Assembly: GCF_031432215.1 (NCBI RefSeq)
Contig: NZ_JAVKGN010000001.1
Coordinates: 620,001 to 684,000, forward strand
DNA: 64,000 nucleotides
Source of the DNA: Halodesulfurarchaeum sp. HSR-GB
Lineage (GTDB): Archaea; Halobacteriota; Halobacteria; Halobacteriales; Halobacteriaceae
Direction of reading: 5' to 3'
Below the pieces are notes generated by a model that made no database searches, was not told where the DNA came from, and worked only from the letters and a program-made list of their open reading frames with translations. A program made the position numbers and the translations under genes. Shown here in pieces: positions 16,821 through 25,989 of this stretch (within the stretch, counting starts at the first letter, position 1; each line of letters opens with the position of its first letter).

Positions 16821-18281
16821 TCAGTCACCTCCCGAAACGGCCGGCCGTTCGTCCTCTGTCTGCATGTTCAGTGCCTGGGCCAGTCCGAGACTCGTAGCGA
16901 GGATGATCGCCATGAGCGCGAGGCCGCCGAACATGAGCGTCTCGTTCTCGGTTCCCAGACTCGTCACCGCGCCGTAGGCCATGATGAACAGCATCACGGC
17001 CGGAATGACAAAGCGGACGATCGGGTTCCACCACTGGCCGATGTGGATGTCGGCGTTGCGGTTCAGATCGAGCACGCGACCCCGCTCGGGTTTGAACTTC
17101 CAGCCGACAAGCGAGATGACCGCCAGCGTGGCGATCGGCAGGCCGAAGTTCCCGAACATGTAGTCCATCGTTCCCAGGAAGTTCTGGGAGAGCGCGCTCG
17201 GCACGCCCAAAAGCCAGATCAGGCCGACGACTCCCACGACGGTCTGACTCCGGGAGAAGCCCAGTTCTTCGTCGAGCGTGGTCACGATTGGTTCGGTCAG
17301 CGCGAACGCGGACGTGAACGCGGCGAAGAAGAAGCCGAGGAAGAACACGATCGCCCAGAGGCCGCCACCCGGCATCTGCGGGAAGACCTCGACCAGCGAG
17401 ATGAAGGCCAGACTCGTCCCCGCGGTGGGCTCAAGCCCGAAGGCAAAGACCACCGGGAAGACTGCGAAGATCGCGAGCAGGCCGATGCTGGTGTTCCCGA
17501 CGGCCGTGAACAGTGCACCGCCGAGGGGCACGTCGTCGTGCTTGCGGAGGTAGCTCCCGAAGGTCAGGGCGACCCCCCAGCCGAGGCCGGTGGAGAAAAG
17601 CGCCTGCCCAAGGGCCGCGACCCAGGTCTCCCCGCGCAGGAAGTAGTTCCAGTCGGGGTTGAAGGCAAAGGAAAGGCCCTCCATGCCGCCGGGAAGGGTC
17701 ACGCCGCGGATGGCGACCGCGACCAGCGCGATCGCCATCAGCGGGATCATGTACTTCGCCATCCGCTCGACCCCGTCCTTGATCCCCAGGGAGAGGACGG
17801 CGGCCACGCCGATGGCCACCGCGGTGTGGGTCCCGACGGTCAGCGCGGGCGAGTTGATGAAGCTATCCCAGAAGACCTCGGGCTGGAACGCGGAATCCAT
17901 GAAGGTGAAAAGCACCGAGTGGACCGCGTAGTACAGGATCTCGCCCACGAGCGGCAGGTAGTAGGTCATCAGCGCGAAGTTCACGATGACCACCACGAAC
18001 CCGAGCCCGCGCAGGGTCTTGTCGTCGAAGATCTGTTTGAACGTCCCGATGACGCCTTTCCCCGTGTACCGACCGATCATCGTCTCGGCCATCAGTCCCG
18101 GGATGGCGATGACATACAGCAGGATGATGTAGGCGAGCAGGAACGCGCCGCCGCCGTTCATCCCGGTCGTATAGGGCATTCGCCAGATGTTGCCGGCACC
18201 GACCATTGCCCCAATCATCGCCATCATGAACCCGAAACGGGTCCCCCACTCCTCACGCGACGTGGTCGCTTCTTCTGTCAT
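16821..18281 (-). CDS. Sodium-dependent amino-acid transporter, NSS/SNF family
   Basis: 486 residues with about 11-12 membrane helices. The first helix carries the family sodium/substrate motif GAMVGAGNIWRMPY (about 24-37), matching the unwound TM1 of LeuT-type carriers, and the N-terminal REEWGTRFGF is typical. It would import amino acids with Na+. The small subunit gene is 2 bp downstream. The specific substrate cannot be read from sequence. Confidence 0.93.
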   Translation of the reverse strand: MTEEATTSREEWGTRFGFMMAMIGAMVGAGNIWRMPYTTGMNGGGAFLLAYIILLYVIAIPGLMAETMIGRYTGKGVIGTFKQIFDDKTLRGLGFVVVIVNFALMTYYLPLVGEILYYAVHSVLFTFMDSAFQPEVFWDSFINSPALTVGTHTAVAIGVAAVLSLGIKDGVERMAKYMIPLMAIALVAVAIRGVTLPGGMEGLSFAFNPDWNYFLRGETWVAALGQALFSTGLGWGVALTFGSYLRKHDDVPLGGALFTAVGNTSIGLLAIFAVFPVVFAFGLEPTAGTSLAFISLVEVFPQMPGGGLWAIVFFLGFFFAAFTSAFALTEPIVTTLDEELGFSRSQTVVGVVGLIWLLGVPSALSQNFLGTMDYMFGNFGLPIATLAVISLVGWKFKPERGRVLDLNRNADIHIGQWWNPIVRFVIPAVMLFIMAYGAVTSLGTENETLMFGGLALMAIILATSLGLAQALNMQTEDERPAVSGGD

Positions 18282-18436
18282 GTGTCACCCATTGCCACAA
18301 GACTTCCCATTTCACTTAACTGTTGTGCCGCTCTGCAATAGGGGGATTTACGGGCAATGTCCTGTAATATTATACTAAGATTTACTTGTCCAAAATTTAT
18401 GATAGGCTGTTTCGGCAACAGCTGATTTCTACGCTC
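18282..18436. other. AT-rich intergenic DNA upstream of the NSS transporter
   Basis: No gene seen. The region is markedly AT-richer than the flanks (for example GTAATATTATACTAAGATTT). It should contain the minus-strand promoter of the transporter; a TTAAGTG-like element lies near 18314-18320. Confidence 0.5.
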
Positions 18437-18471
18437 AAAAATCGGCAATATAGTCCGTCTTATTTTGCCGA
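18437..18471 (-). terminator. Stem-loop plus T-run after the MutS-like gene
   Basis: Inverted repeat TCGGCAA (18442-18448) / TTGCCGA (18465-18471) with a 16-nt loop. Read on the minus strand, 11 bp past the MutS-like stop, the stem is followed by TTTTT, as in an intrinsic-type terminator; archaea mainly need the T-run. Confidence 0.45.
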
Positions 18472-18481
18472 CCTGTTTCGA

Positions 18482-20473
18482 TCAGAACTTTTCGAGCAGC
18501 GCCCGGTAGAACGCTTCCGTCCTGCCCTCGGTGTCTCCCTCTGCCAGTTTCTCGACGATCAACTCGGGTGTCGAACGGGCCAGGTGGTCTTTCTCCGGGG
18601 AGCGTTTGACCTGCAATTCGCCGTTTTCGAGCCCGAGCGCCCGAATCCCGTCGACCGTGACCGGGGTCTCACAGGCTTCCCGCACCCCGGCCGCGAGATG
18701 GGAGACGATGACCGCCGTGGCCTCGCTCTCTTGGAGGGCCTCGATGATCCCGGCGATGATCTTCGCCGAGGCCCCGGGTTCGGTGATGCTCTCGAGTTCG
18801 TCCACGAGGACGAGTTTGGTCGCTCCGCCCGCGGACAGCGAGGCGAAATCCCGGAGCGTGGTCTCCAGCGCGCCGGCGTCGAGGGTGCCACTGGATTTTG
18901 CGTGGTAGTGAATCTCCTCGATTTCGGGCACCCTGGCCGCGGTCGCCGGCACGGGTAGCCCCATGTGGGCCAGGATCGTGATCGCGGCGATCATGTCCAG
19001 GGTCGTGGTCTTGCCCCCGCTGTTCACTCCGGAGAGCAGCGCCACGTCCTCGACCGCGTAATCGACCGGTTCGACGGCCTCGGGCGGTTCCGCAAGCAGG
19101 GGTGACCGACCGCCCTCGATCTCGAACCCGCGTCCAGAGCGGTCGGCCATCACACAATCGAAGTCCGCCGCGAATCGCGAGATGGCCTGCTCGACGTCGA
19201 GTTCCAGCGCCCGCCGGACCAGTCCCCGGACTGGCTCGCGAGCCCCCGCAAGCTCCTCGGCCAACTCGCGCTTGACCTGTCCGGCCCGGCGGTCCCGGGC
19301 GGTCGTCAATGTCTCTTCAAGTCGGGACAGCGCCGACTCGTTTCGCTCGACCGGAAACGTCGGCTCCTCCGGGAAGACCCGAGCTGCCGCGGTGGCTTCC
19401 TCGTCCTGCAGATCGAGTGCCTCCACGAGGTGGTTCCGGGCGGCTTCGATAGCGCCATCGAACTCCTGGGTCAGCTCCCGGGCGAGGATCGAGTCCACTC
19501 CCGCTCCCCGCTCGGCCAGCGAGAGCAGGTCGGCCCCGTCGACGGTCACGTCGGTTTCCGAAATCGCCTCGGTGAGCCGGTCGTTCGCGATCGATTCGGC
19601 CGTCGAGACGGCCTCCTCCAGGTCATCGACGGCCGCAGCGAGCCGGGTCAGTTCGGCGTCGGAACTCACCTGCCCGTCGTCCTCGATCCGGGAAAGCGAC
19701 CCCGCAAGTGCGTCCAGGTCGAGTTCACACTCCAGGTTCGCGACGCGATGCACCTCGATCGCGGCCCGGATCGACTCGCGGTTCGCCCCGTAGAAGGCGA
19801 GCACTCGCTCCGGAACCAGCTCGGCAGGATTCTCCAGGGCGTCGGGTTCGACTCGAACGTCACCGTCGACCTCGACACCCGCAAACTCCCGGTCGAGGGC
19901 GATCACGGTCGCATAGCCTCGCGCGAGGTCGGCGAGCGCCCGGGCGTCGGAGACCAGCTCGACGCTCAACTCCGGGACCGCCTCGGTCGCCCGACTGTAG
20001 GTCTCGGCGTCGGTCGTCGCCAGACAGCGGTCTCGTACTCTGACCGCCCCGGGCTCGGAGAGCGGTTCCAGCCCCGTCAGGGCCTCCCGAACGGGCTCCC
20101 CGAACTCTCGCGCCATCGCCCGTTCGGCGACGGCACGGGTCTCCGCGATGCGGGCGGGCACCGCACTCGGATAGAAGGTCTCGATCCGTTTTCGGCCGTA
20201 GTCGGTCACGGCACGCTCGGCCAAAAGCGAGCGCAGGCCGTCGTAGACCGCTTCGGCGCGGTCGGTCGCGAGAAACCCGCCGGGATCGTCGTGGCGGTGA
20301 CGAATCGCGTTTCGGACGATGCGGACGGCCCGCCCCTGTGAGATTCCGGGGACTGCAGCGATCGCGGCGACGTCACCGCGCTCCAGGGCCTCGACCGGGT
20401 CCTCCAGGGTGGCAAGCGCCTCGCGGGTCTTCGGGCCGATCCCGGGGATCGCCTCGAGCTCCATCGAGTCCAC
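18482..20473 (-). CDS. MutS-family ATPase with N-terminal helix-hairpin-helix (MutS5-like)
   Basis: 663 residues. The N-terminus (about 1-60) has helix-hairpin-helix motifs (LEAIPGIGPKTREAL; IAAVPGISQGRA). A long helical middle follows, then a MutS-type ABC ATPase with Walker A GVNSGGKTTT (about 478-487), Walker B LVLVDELESI and the H-loop IVSHLA. The mismatch-recognition domain I of MutS1 is absent, so this is not the classic mismatch sensor; it resembles the archaeal MutS-related group. A role in recombination or repair is inference. ATG choice between codons 1 and 4 is uncertain. Confidence 0.85.
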   Translation of the reverse strand: MDSMELEAIPGIGPKTREALATLEDPVEALERGDVAAIAAVPGISQGRAVRIVRNAIRHRHDDPGGFLATDRAEAVYDGLRSLLAERAVTDYGRKRIETFYPSAVPARIAETRAVAERAMAREFGEPVREALTGLEPLSEPGAVRVRDRCLATTDAETYSRATEAVPELSVELVSDARALADLARGYATVIALDREFAGVEVDGDVRVEPDALENPAELVPERVLAFYGANRESIRAAIEVHRVANLECELDLDALAGSLSRIEDDGQVSSDAELTRLAAAVDDLEEAVSTAESIANDRLTEAISETDVTVDGADLLSLAERGAGVDSILARELTQEFDGAIEAARNHLVEALDLQDEEATAAARVFPEEPTFPVERNESALSRLEETLTTARDRRAGQVKRELAEELAGAREPVRGLVRRALELDVEQAISRFAADFDCVMADRSGRGFEIEGGRSPLLAEPPEAVEPVDYAVEDVALLSGVNSGGKTTTLDMIAAITILAHMGLPVPATAARVPEIEEIHYHAKSSGTLDAGALETTLRDFASLSAGGATKLVLVDELESITEPGASAKIIAGIIEALQESEATAVIVSHLAAGVREACETPVTVDGIRALGLENGELQVKRSPEKDHLARSTPELIVEKLAEGDTEGRTEAFYRALLEKF

Positions 20474-20505
20474 GGTTCACCCCGAGGGGCTAAACGATTG
20501 GGGAG

Positions 20506-21705
20506 TCACCCGTTCCCGCGGCCGGTCCAGCGGAGCAAGAGCAACGTGCCCTCGAAGAGCCCGATCATGGTTACAGCGACGAGGAACGGGGCCATGCCGG
20601 TCGGGTCCGGGCTGAAGAGGAAGGCGATCGCCAGGAACACCCCCCAGATGATGAGTCGGCGCTCCTCGAGCCAGGTCCGGGTGGTCAGGCCCATCATGAT
20701 CGCGAGCATGACAAACAGCGGGATCTGAAAGACCACCGCGAGAAAGCCCAACAGGACCAGCATGAGCGAGAAGGTCTGTCCGAGCGCGAAGGCGATGTCC
20801 ACCACGTCACGCGAGTACTGGAGGAAGTAGGTCATCACCGCCGGCAGGATGAGGAAGTACCCAAAGAGCAGTCCCACGAAGGCAAGGACCAGGCTCGTCG
20901 GGACGGCGGCGAGATAGTAGCGTCGCTCGTGGGGGTAGAGTCCAGGTCGCATGAACGCGTAGGTCTCGTAGACGAAGACGGGCAGCGCGAGAACCAGTCC
21001 CAGCAGGCTCGCCGCCTTGAGCTGGGTGACCACGAGCTCCAGTGGGTGATAGACGTGGGGTTTCGAGATGTCACTCGGGAGCACCGAGTACCAGAGGAAG
21101 TTGATGAACTCCTCGCCGTAGGGGAACGCGAGCAGGCTCACCACACCCGCGATGACGACGACCACGGCGACCCGCTTGACCATCTCCTCGATGTGCTCGG
21201 TCAGGGGCTGTTCCTGGTCCTCGGCCGGTCCGGTCTTGCGCTCGATCGGCGTCGTTTCCGTCTCGCTTTCGGGAGTTTCGGTGTCGGACTCCTCGTCCGT
21301 GTCTTCTGGCTCGTCGGTCGTCTCTTCGGCTTCGTCCGTGTCTTCGGCTTCCTCCCCCGTGTCCGCCGTCTCGTCTTTCGTCTCTTCAGCTTCGTCCGTG
21401 TCTTCTGGCTCGTCGGTCGTCTCTTCAGCCTCGTCGGCACCCTCCGCTGGCTCGGTGGTCGAGCCGTCCGCATGCGTCTCCGCTTCTCCAGAATCGTCGG
21501 ATTCGTCCTCGGTTTCCGCCGCCTCGCTTTCATCGTCGGTCCCGCCTGTGGCGTCGAAAGCGTCCGTCTCGTTCGGTTCCGCATTGTCCTCGGCGTCGAG
21601 ATCGACGATCTCGGTGCGGGAATCCTCGGAGTCCTGACGGTCCGCTCGCTGCTCGTCGGCGTCCGTCGGCTCCCCGTCCGAGCCCTCGCTCGGATCCCGC
21701 GACAT
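20506..21705 (-). CDS. tatC: Twin-arginine translocase subunit TatC with long acidic repeat N-terminus (TatCo)
   Basis: 399 residues. Residues about 1-160 are a disordered, strongly acidic extension with internal repeats (EETTDEPEDTDE appears twice). Residues about 165-395 form a normal TatC with six membrane helices (PLTEHIEEMVKR ... FMRPGLYPHERR). Tat exports folded proteins and is the main export route in haloarchaea. It is divergent from tatCt, the usual haloarchaeal pairing. A CATAAC-like box about 25 nt upstream supports the ATG at 21705. The long repeat tail is unusual for TatC. Confidence 0.93.
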   Translation of the reverse strand: MSRDPSEGSDGEPTDADEQRADRQDSEDSRTEIVDLDAEDNAEPNETDAFDATGGTDDESEAAETEDESDDSGEAETHADGSTTEPAEGADEAEETTDEPEDTDEAEETKDETADTGEEAEDTDEAEETTDEPEDTDEESDTETPESETETTPIERKTGPAEDQEQPLTEHIEEMVKRVAVVVVIAGVVSLLAFPYGEEFINFLWYSVLPSDISKPHVYHPLELVVTQLKAASLLGLVLALPVFVYETYAFMRPGLYPHERRYYLAAVPTSLVLAFVGLLFGYFLILPAVMTYFLQYSRDVVDIAFALGQTFSLMLVLLGFLAVVFQIPLFVMLAIMMGLTTRTWLEERRLIIWGVFLAIAFLFSPDPTGMAPFLVAVTMIGLFEGTLLLLRWTGRGNG

Positions 21706-21803
21706 GACCCCAGATAGGCAACGGCGTCGTTATGGGCCTTTTCGTTTTCCGACCGTCCCCAGAGAAGAAGATTGATAGTGGACACTGGGATAGGCCCAAC
21801 ACG

Positions 21804-23996
21804 ATGAGTGCCCCGGGGCCGATAGACGCGGATACCGCTCGATCGATCGAGAGCGGTCGACAAACCCTCGGGGCGATCCTCAAGACCGCCCAGAACCGCC
21901 TGAAGGTGGTCTTCGTCGCCTTCGTCGTGGGGCTTTTCGCCGGCGTGATCGCGATGCGGCTCTACATCTGGCCGACGCTCAAGCGGGACCTGCTCGCCCG
22001 CGGGGCCGCGGTCATCGCCCAGACGCCCTTCGACGTGATCCTCCTCCAGGTGAAGATCGGGCTGGCGGTCGGGATCATCTTCGCGCTGCCGGTGCTCCTG
22101 TACTACTCGAAGCGACCGCTGGCCGACCGAGGTCTGATTCCCGATCTGCATGTCCCCCGGTGGAAACTCGCCATCGTGGCGCTGATGGCGGTTTTCCTCT
22201 CGACCATCGGCATCGTCTACGCCTACTTCCTCTTCTTCCCGATCATGTTCACGTTCCTGGCGGGCAACGCCCTGGGGGCCGGGCTCGCGCCGCTTTACTC
22301 CATCGTGCACTGGACGGAGTTCATTCTCGTGCTGGCGCTGTCCTTCGGGCTCGCGGCCCAGCTTCCCCTGTTGATGACTGCCCTCTCCTACACGGAGATC
22401 GTCCCCTACGAGACCTTCCGTGACAAGTGGAAGTACGCCGTCATCGCCATCTTCTCCTTCGGCGCGATGTTCTCCCCACCGGACCCGTTCACCCAGTTGA
22501 TGTGGGCCTTCCCGCTTTTGCTCCTCTATGCCTTCAGTCTCTATCTCTCGAAACTGGTGACTGCCGGCAAGCGTGGCCGTCGCAATCTCGACTTTTTCGG
22601 GGCCCTCCGCCGCCGGCTCCACCGGGTCGCCGGCACGGCGGTCCTGGGCGGCGGGCTCGTCTACTGGTTCTACGGCGCGGGCGGTCTGGAGCTCTTCAAC
22701 GGGTCGATCCGGCCGGCGCTCCCGACGCTCGTTCGACCAGGGCCCGTGCCCTCGGCTGCGGCCGCGCTTGGTCTCTCGCCAGGGCTGGCCCTCCTGGTCG
22801 TCGTGCTGATCGGGGCTGTCGTCTTCGCCATCCTGGGCGCGCTGGTGGTGCTCTACCGGGCGACGATGCAGGCCCAGCCCGAAGATGGGCTCCCGCCGAA
22901 AGCGGCGACAGGCGAACCGGCGGCCGAGCCCGAAGAACCGCTCCCCGACATCGACGAGGTCGAGGGGGCCGAAGCCGTCCGGGCGCTGCCCATCGAGGTC
23001 TTTGCCGGTATGAGCGAGGAATCGGCGCTGGCGGCAGCCCAGCGGGCCATGGACGACGGCGACCCGGAGAAGGCAGAGGCGATCTTCGAGCGGTTCGACG
23101 ACGCGCCCGAGGAACTCAAAGCCGAGGAGGAGTCGGGGGGGACGTTCTCCCAGACCACCGCCGGGATGGTCAACGCCTTCACCGAGGAGGAGACGACCGA
23201 GGACGACATCGGCGGGTACTACCACGACATCGCCTTCATCCTCGACAGTCTGCGCTCCAGGACGTTTCACCTGGTCGGGATCTTCATGGTGGTCATGGCC
23301 GGGCTCTTCATGTTCCTCTATCGTGGTGGCATCGGCACCATCCGGGCGGACTTCATCTCCCGGATTCCCCCGGAGGTTCGACCGGACCCGGCTGCGACCC
23401 AGTGGCCGATCACGCTGCACCCGGTCGAGGCACTGGTCTTCGAGGTCAAGATCTCGATGGTCATCGGCGCCATCGTCACGCTGCCGGTGCTCTTCTACTA
23501 CGCCTGGCCGGCCCTGAGCGAGCGGGGCATCATCAGGGGCGACCGGCGTGCGGTCTCCCTCTGGGGTATCTCGATCATCCTCGGCATTATCGGGGGAAGT
23601 ATCATCGGGTATCTGTATGTCGCCCCGCCGATCATCTCGTATCTCGTCGAGGACGCGATCCGCGCCGGGATGGTGGTGAGCTACCGGGTGAACAACTTCT
23701 TCTGGATGGTGTTTTTCACCACGGCCGGGGTGGGCCTGCTCGCGGACATCCCCATCTCGATGTGGCTGTTCCACCGCGGCGGGATCATCAGTTACGAGCG
23801 CATGCGCCGGAGCTGGCGGGGAGTCGTCCTCGTGATCTTCGTATTCTCGACGTTCTTCTCCTCCAGTAGCATCTGGACGATGTTCCTCCTTGCAGTCCCG
23901 ACCTCCGCGGCCTACGTCTTCGGCCTCGGCGTGCTGTGGGTGGTCACGCTGGGCGGCCGACGCGGCGGGAAACCACGATCTGCCGAGCCGGCGTGA
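21804..23996 (+). CDS. tatCt: Double TatC fusion protein TatCt
   Basis: 730 residues made of two TatC domains joined by a linker. First domain about 25-245; linker about 250-480 with two extra membrane segments and an acidic stretch; second domain about 490-710. About 14 membrane helices in all, matching the haloarchaea-specific TatCt. With TatA and TatCo it exports folded Tat substrates. Start MSAPGPIDADTARS at 21804. It is divergently transcribed from tatC with 98 bp between them. Confidence 0.92.
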   Translation: MSAPGPIDADTARSIESGRQTLGAILKTAQNRLKVVFVAFVVGLFAGVIAMRLYIWPTLKRDLLARGAAVIAQTPFDVILLQVKIGLAVGIIFALPVLLYYSKRPLADRGLIPDLHVPRWKLAIVALMAVFLSTIGIVYAYFLFFPIMFTFLAGNALGAGLAPLYSIVHWTEFILVLALSFGLAAQLPLLMTALSYTEIVPYETFRDKWKYAVIAIFSFGAMFSPPDPFTQLMWAFPLLLLYAFSLYLSKLVTAGKRGRRNLDFFGALRRRLHRVAGTAVLGGGLVYWFYGAGGLELFNGSIRPALPTLVRPGPVPSAAAALGLSPGLALLVVVLIGAVVFAILGALVVLYRATMQAQPEDGLPPKAATGEPAAEPEEPLPDIDEVEGAEAVRALPIEVFAGMSEESALAAAQRAMDDGDPEKAEAIFERFDDAPEELKAEEESGGTFSQTTAGMVNAFTEEETTEDDIGGYYHDIAFILDSLRSRTFHLVGIFMVVMAGLFMFLYRGGIGTIRADFISRIPPEVRPDPAATQWPITLHPVEALVFEVKISMVIGAIVTLPVLFYYAWPALSERGIIRGDRRAVSLWGISIILGIIGGSIIGYLYVAPPIISYLVEDAIRAGMVVSYRVNNFFWMVFFTTAGVGLLADIPISMWLFHRGGIISYERMRRSWRGVVLVIFVFSTFFSSSSIWTMFLLAVPTSAAYVFGLGVLWVVTLGGRRGGKPRSAEPA

Positions 23997-24176
23997 GCTA
24001 CCATCAGCCGAGCTATTCAGGCCGGGTAGAAACGATTATCGGCCGTTTCGAGGGGGAGAGTACGAGTTTGATTTCCCGACGCCTCCCTGCGCTGCCATCG
24101 CCAGAGACTTCAACGATGCTCTCCGAGTACTCTTCCAAGAGCATCATGACGCCACTTTCGACTCGGGGTGACGCCA

Positions 24177-24356
24177 ATGCCCAAGATTAGCGTGGAGATT
24201 CCGGCCGAACTTCTCGCGGACCTCGACGAGCACGTCGGGGAGGACGGGAAGTTCGTCAATCGCAGCGACGCGATCCGGGCCTCGATCCGGAAGACCCTGG
24301 ACCGACTCGACGAGATCGACGCCCGACACGACCGCCTGGAGGCCGAGGATCAATGA
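24177..24356 (+). CDS. Ribbon-helix-helix DNA-binding protein (CopG/NikR type)
   Basis: 59 residues: MPKISVEIPAELLADLDEHV starts with the beta strand of an RHH fold, then two helices containing NRSDAIRASIRKTL. Such proteins bind DNA as dimers. The stop overlaps the ATG of the VUT transporter gene (ATGA), so it is coupled to it and may regulate it. The ATG at 24177 gives the canonical strand; a GTG nine bases earlier is less likely. Confidence 0.85.
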   Translation: MPKISVEIPAELLADLDEHVGEDGKFVNRSDAIRASIRKTLDRLDEIDARHDRLEAEDQ

Positions 24357-25069
24357 CTCGCCAGGCGATGCCCGCGCCGCAGGTGGCGCTGATCGGCCTG
24401 TTCGTCACGGCGCTGATCACCGCTCAGCTCACGGCCTCGAAGGTCCTCGGGTTCGAGCTGCCGTTCGCGATCCCGGTAGCCGGCGAGACCCTCGCGCTGC
24501 CCGGGGCGGCCCTGGCCTACGCGCTGACCTTCTTCGCGTCCGACGTCTACGCTGAGCTGTACGGTCGGAACGCGGCCCAGATCCTCGTGAACGTGGGCTT
24601 CGGGTTGAATTTCGTCCTGCTCGTGCTGGTCTGGAGCACGATCGCCGCCCCGGCGGCCGCCAGCTCCCCGGTCGCTCCGGAAACCTTCGCCACGGTGCTC
24701 GGGTCGAGTACGAACATCGTCATCGCCAGCCTGGCGGCCTATCTGGTGAGCCAGAACTGGGACGTGCTGGTCTTTCACGCCCTGCGTGAGCGCACCGACG
24801 GGGCCCATCTCTGGCTGCGAAACATCGCGTCGACGGGCACGAGTCAGCTCCTCGATACCGTGATCTTCGTCGGCCTGGGCTTCTATCTAATCCCGCGCTT
24901 TCTCGGGACCGGGGATCCGGCCCCACTCGCCGTGGTCGCGTCGCTTCTGGTCGGGCAGTACCTCCTGAAACTCCTCATCGCCGTCCTCGATACGCCCTTT
25001 GTCTACCTCGTCGTCGGCGCGCTCCGCCGACGGGAACAGGGCAGCCGTGCCGCGTCGGCGGCCGATTAG
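24353..25069 (+). CDS. VUT/YhhQ-family transporter, candidate queuosine/archaeosine precursor importer
   Basis: 238 residues with six to seven membrane helices. Family features include TASKVLGF, ALTFFASDVYAELYGRNAAQ, and the C-terminal repeat GTSQLLDTVIF. Bacterial YhhQ imports preQ0/preQ1. Archaea use preQ0 for archaeosine, and this window has tgtA, arcS and raSEA, so preQ0 or a related base is a sensible guess. Coupled to an upstream RHH gene. Its TAG stop overlaps the rlmE TAA in TTAG (25066-25069). Confidence 0.85.
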   Translation: MTRQAMPAPQVALIGLFVTALITAQLTASKVLGFELPFAIPVAGETLALPGAALAYALTFFASDVYAELYGRNAAQILVNVGFGLNFVLLVLVWSTIAAPAAASSPVAPETFATVLGSSTNIVIASLAAYLVSQNWDVLVFHALRERTDGAHLWLRNIASTGTSQLLDTVIFVGLGFYLIPRFLGTGDPAPLAVVASLLVGQYLLKLLIAVLDTPFVYLVVGALRRREQGSRAASAAD

Positions 25070-25830
25070 ACTGGTTCGGCGAACCCGAACCGTGGTTTCA
25101 CGCCGGTCACTTCGACCTCGATTTTATCACCGACCGCTGTGCCGGGAACAAAGAGTGAGTACCCTTCGACGTAGGCGATCCCGTCGCCGTCCTCGCCCGT
25201 CGCCTCGATGGTGACCGTCCGCGTTTCGCCCACCGAGACCGGGGCGGTCAGGTAGCCGATCCCGACGACGTACACCTCCGAGGAGGACTCCCGGGAGGCG
25301 TCCGGGCGAACGATGCTGACCTTGTCGAATTCGTCCTCGACGTCCGCGACGAAGGCATCGAGGTCCCGGCCCTGGAAGACCTTCACGACGAAGTTGCCAC
25401 CCGAATCCAGGAAGTCCTGAGCGACCTCGAAGGCCGTCCGGGCGAGGTGAACCGACCGGGCGTGGTCCAGGTCGTACTCGCCGGTCATGTTCGGGGCCAT
25501 GTCGGAGACGACCACGTCGACCCCTTCTGGGGCCGCCTGTTCGATTTTCTCGGTCGTCGAGTCCTCGGTCATGTCCCCGCGGATCGTCTCGACGTCGTGG
25601 TCTTCGAGCGGATCGATCCGCTGGAAGTCGACCCCGATGACCCGCCCCGTCTCCCCGACTCGCTCGGCGGCGACCTGCAGCCACCCGCCGGGAGCCGCCC
25701 CGAGATCGAGTACCGTGTCGCCGGCCGCAAGCAGCCCGACCTGGTCGTCGATCTGGGCAAGTTTGTAGGCCGAGCGAGCCCGGTAGCCCTGTTGCTTGGC
25801 CTTGTTGTAGTAGTGATCCTTGTGACTCAT
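25066..25830 (-). CDS. rlmE: 23S rRNA 2'-O-ribose methyltransferase RlmE/FtsJ with TRAM domain
   Basis: 254 residues. SAM-dependent methyltransferase of the RrmJ/FtsJ family: N-terminal KAKQQGYRARSAYKL with the first catalytic Lys, VLDLGAAPGGW (motif I), SDMAPNMTG (catalytic Asp), FVVKVFQG (catalytic Lys) and a Glu near the end of the domain. Residues about 200-254 form a TRAM RNA-binding domain, a typical archaeal addition. Expected to methylate the A-loop uridine of 23S rRNA. Start MSHKDHYYNKA. Confidence 0.93.
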   Translation of the reverse strand: MSHKDHYYNKAKQQGYRARSAYKLAQIDDQVGLLAAGDTVLDLGAAPGGWLQVAAERVGETGRVIGVDFQRIDPLEDHDVETIRGDMTEDSTTEKIEQAAPEGVDVVVSDMAPNMTGEYDLDHARSVHLARTAFEVAQDFLDSGGNFVVKVFQGRDLDAFVADVEDEFDKVSIVRPDASRESSSEVYVVGIGYLTAPVSVGETRTVTIEATGEDGDGIAYVEGYSLFVPGTAVGDKIEVEVTGVKPRFGFAEPV

Positions 25831-25957
25831 TGCGAGTGCGTTCGAGGCCGGTGGGGAAGTGGCTGGCGATGGGGTGGCCTCGGCCGCCGCTGGACCGCCG
25901 CGTACAGCCCCACACGCGGGACAGAACCGGCACCGGGCGGGAGGCTTGAAGAGGTGA

Positions 25958-25966
25958 CTTTTTAAG
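25958..25966 (+). promoter_or_regulatory. TATA box of pcn
   Basis: CTTTTTAAG, ending 23 nt before the ATG at 25990; a strong leaderless-type promoter for an abundant protein. Confidence 0.65.
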
Positions 25967-25989
25967 TCGGGTGTCCGTATACCGGAAAT

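Noticed and set aside
17043-18341. Open frame of 432 codons on the plus strand
   Set aside because: Antisense to the NSS transporter, with highly charged low-complexity sequence.
21301-21440. Repeats that might suggest a CRISPR-like array
   Set aside because: They lie inside tatC, are in frame, and encode acidic repeats; there are no uniform spacers.
21201-23774. Open frame of 857 codons on the minus strand
   Set aside because: It runs antisense to tatCt, is rich in His, Arg and Gly typical of antisense frames in GC-rich DNA, and has no recognisable domain. tatCt on the other strand is unmistakable.
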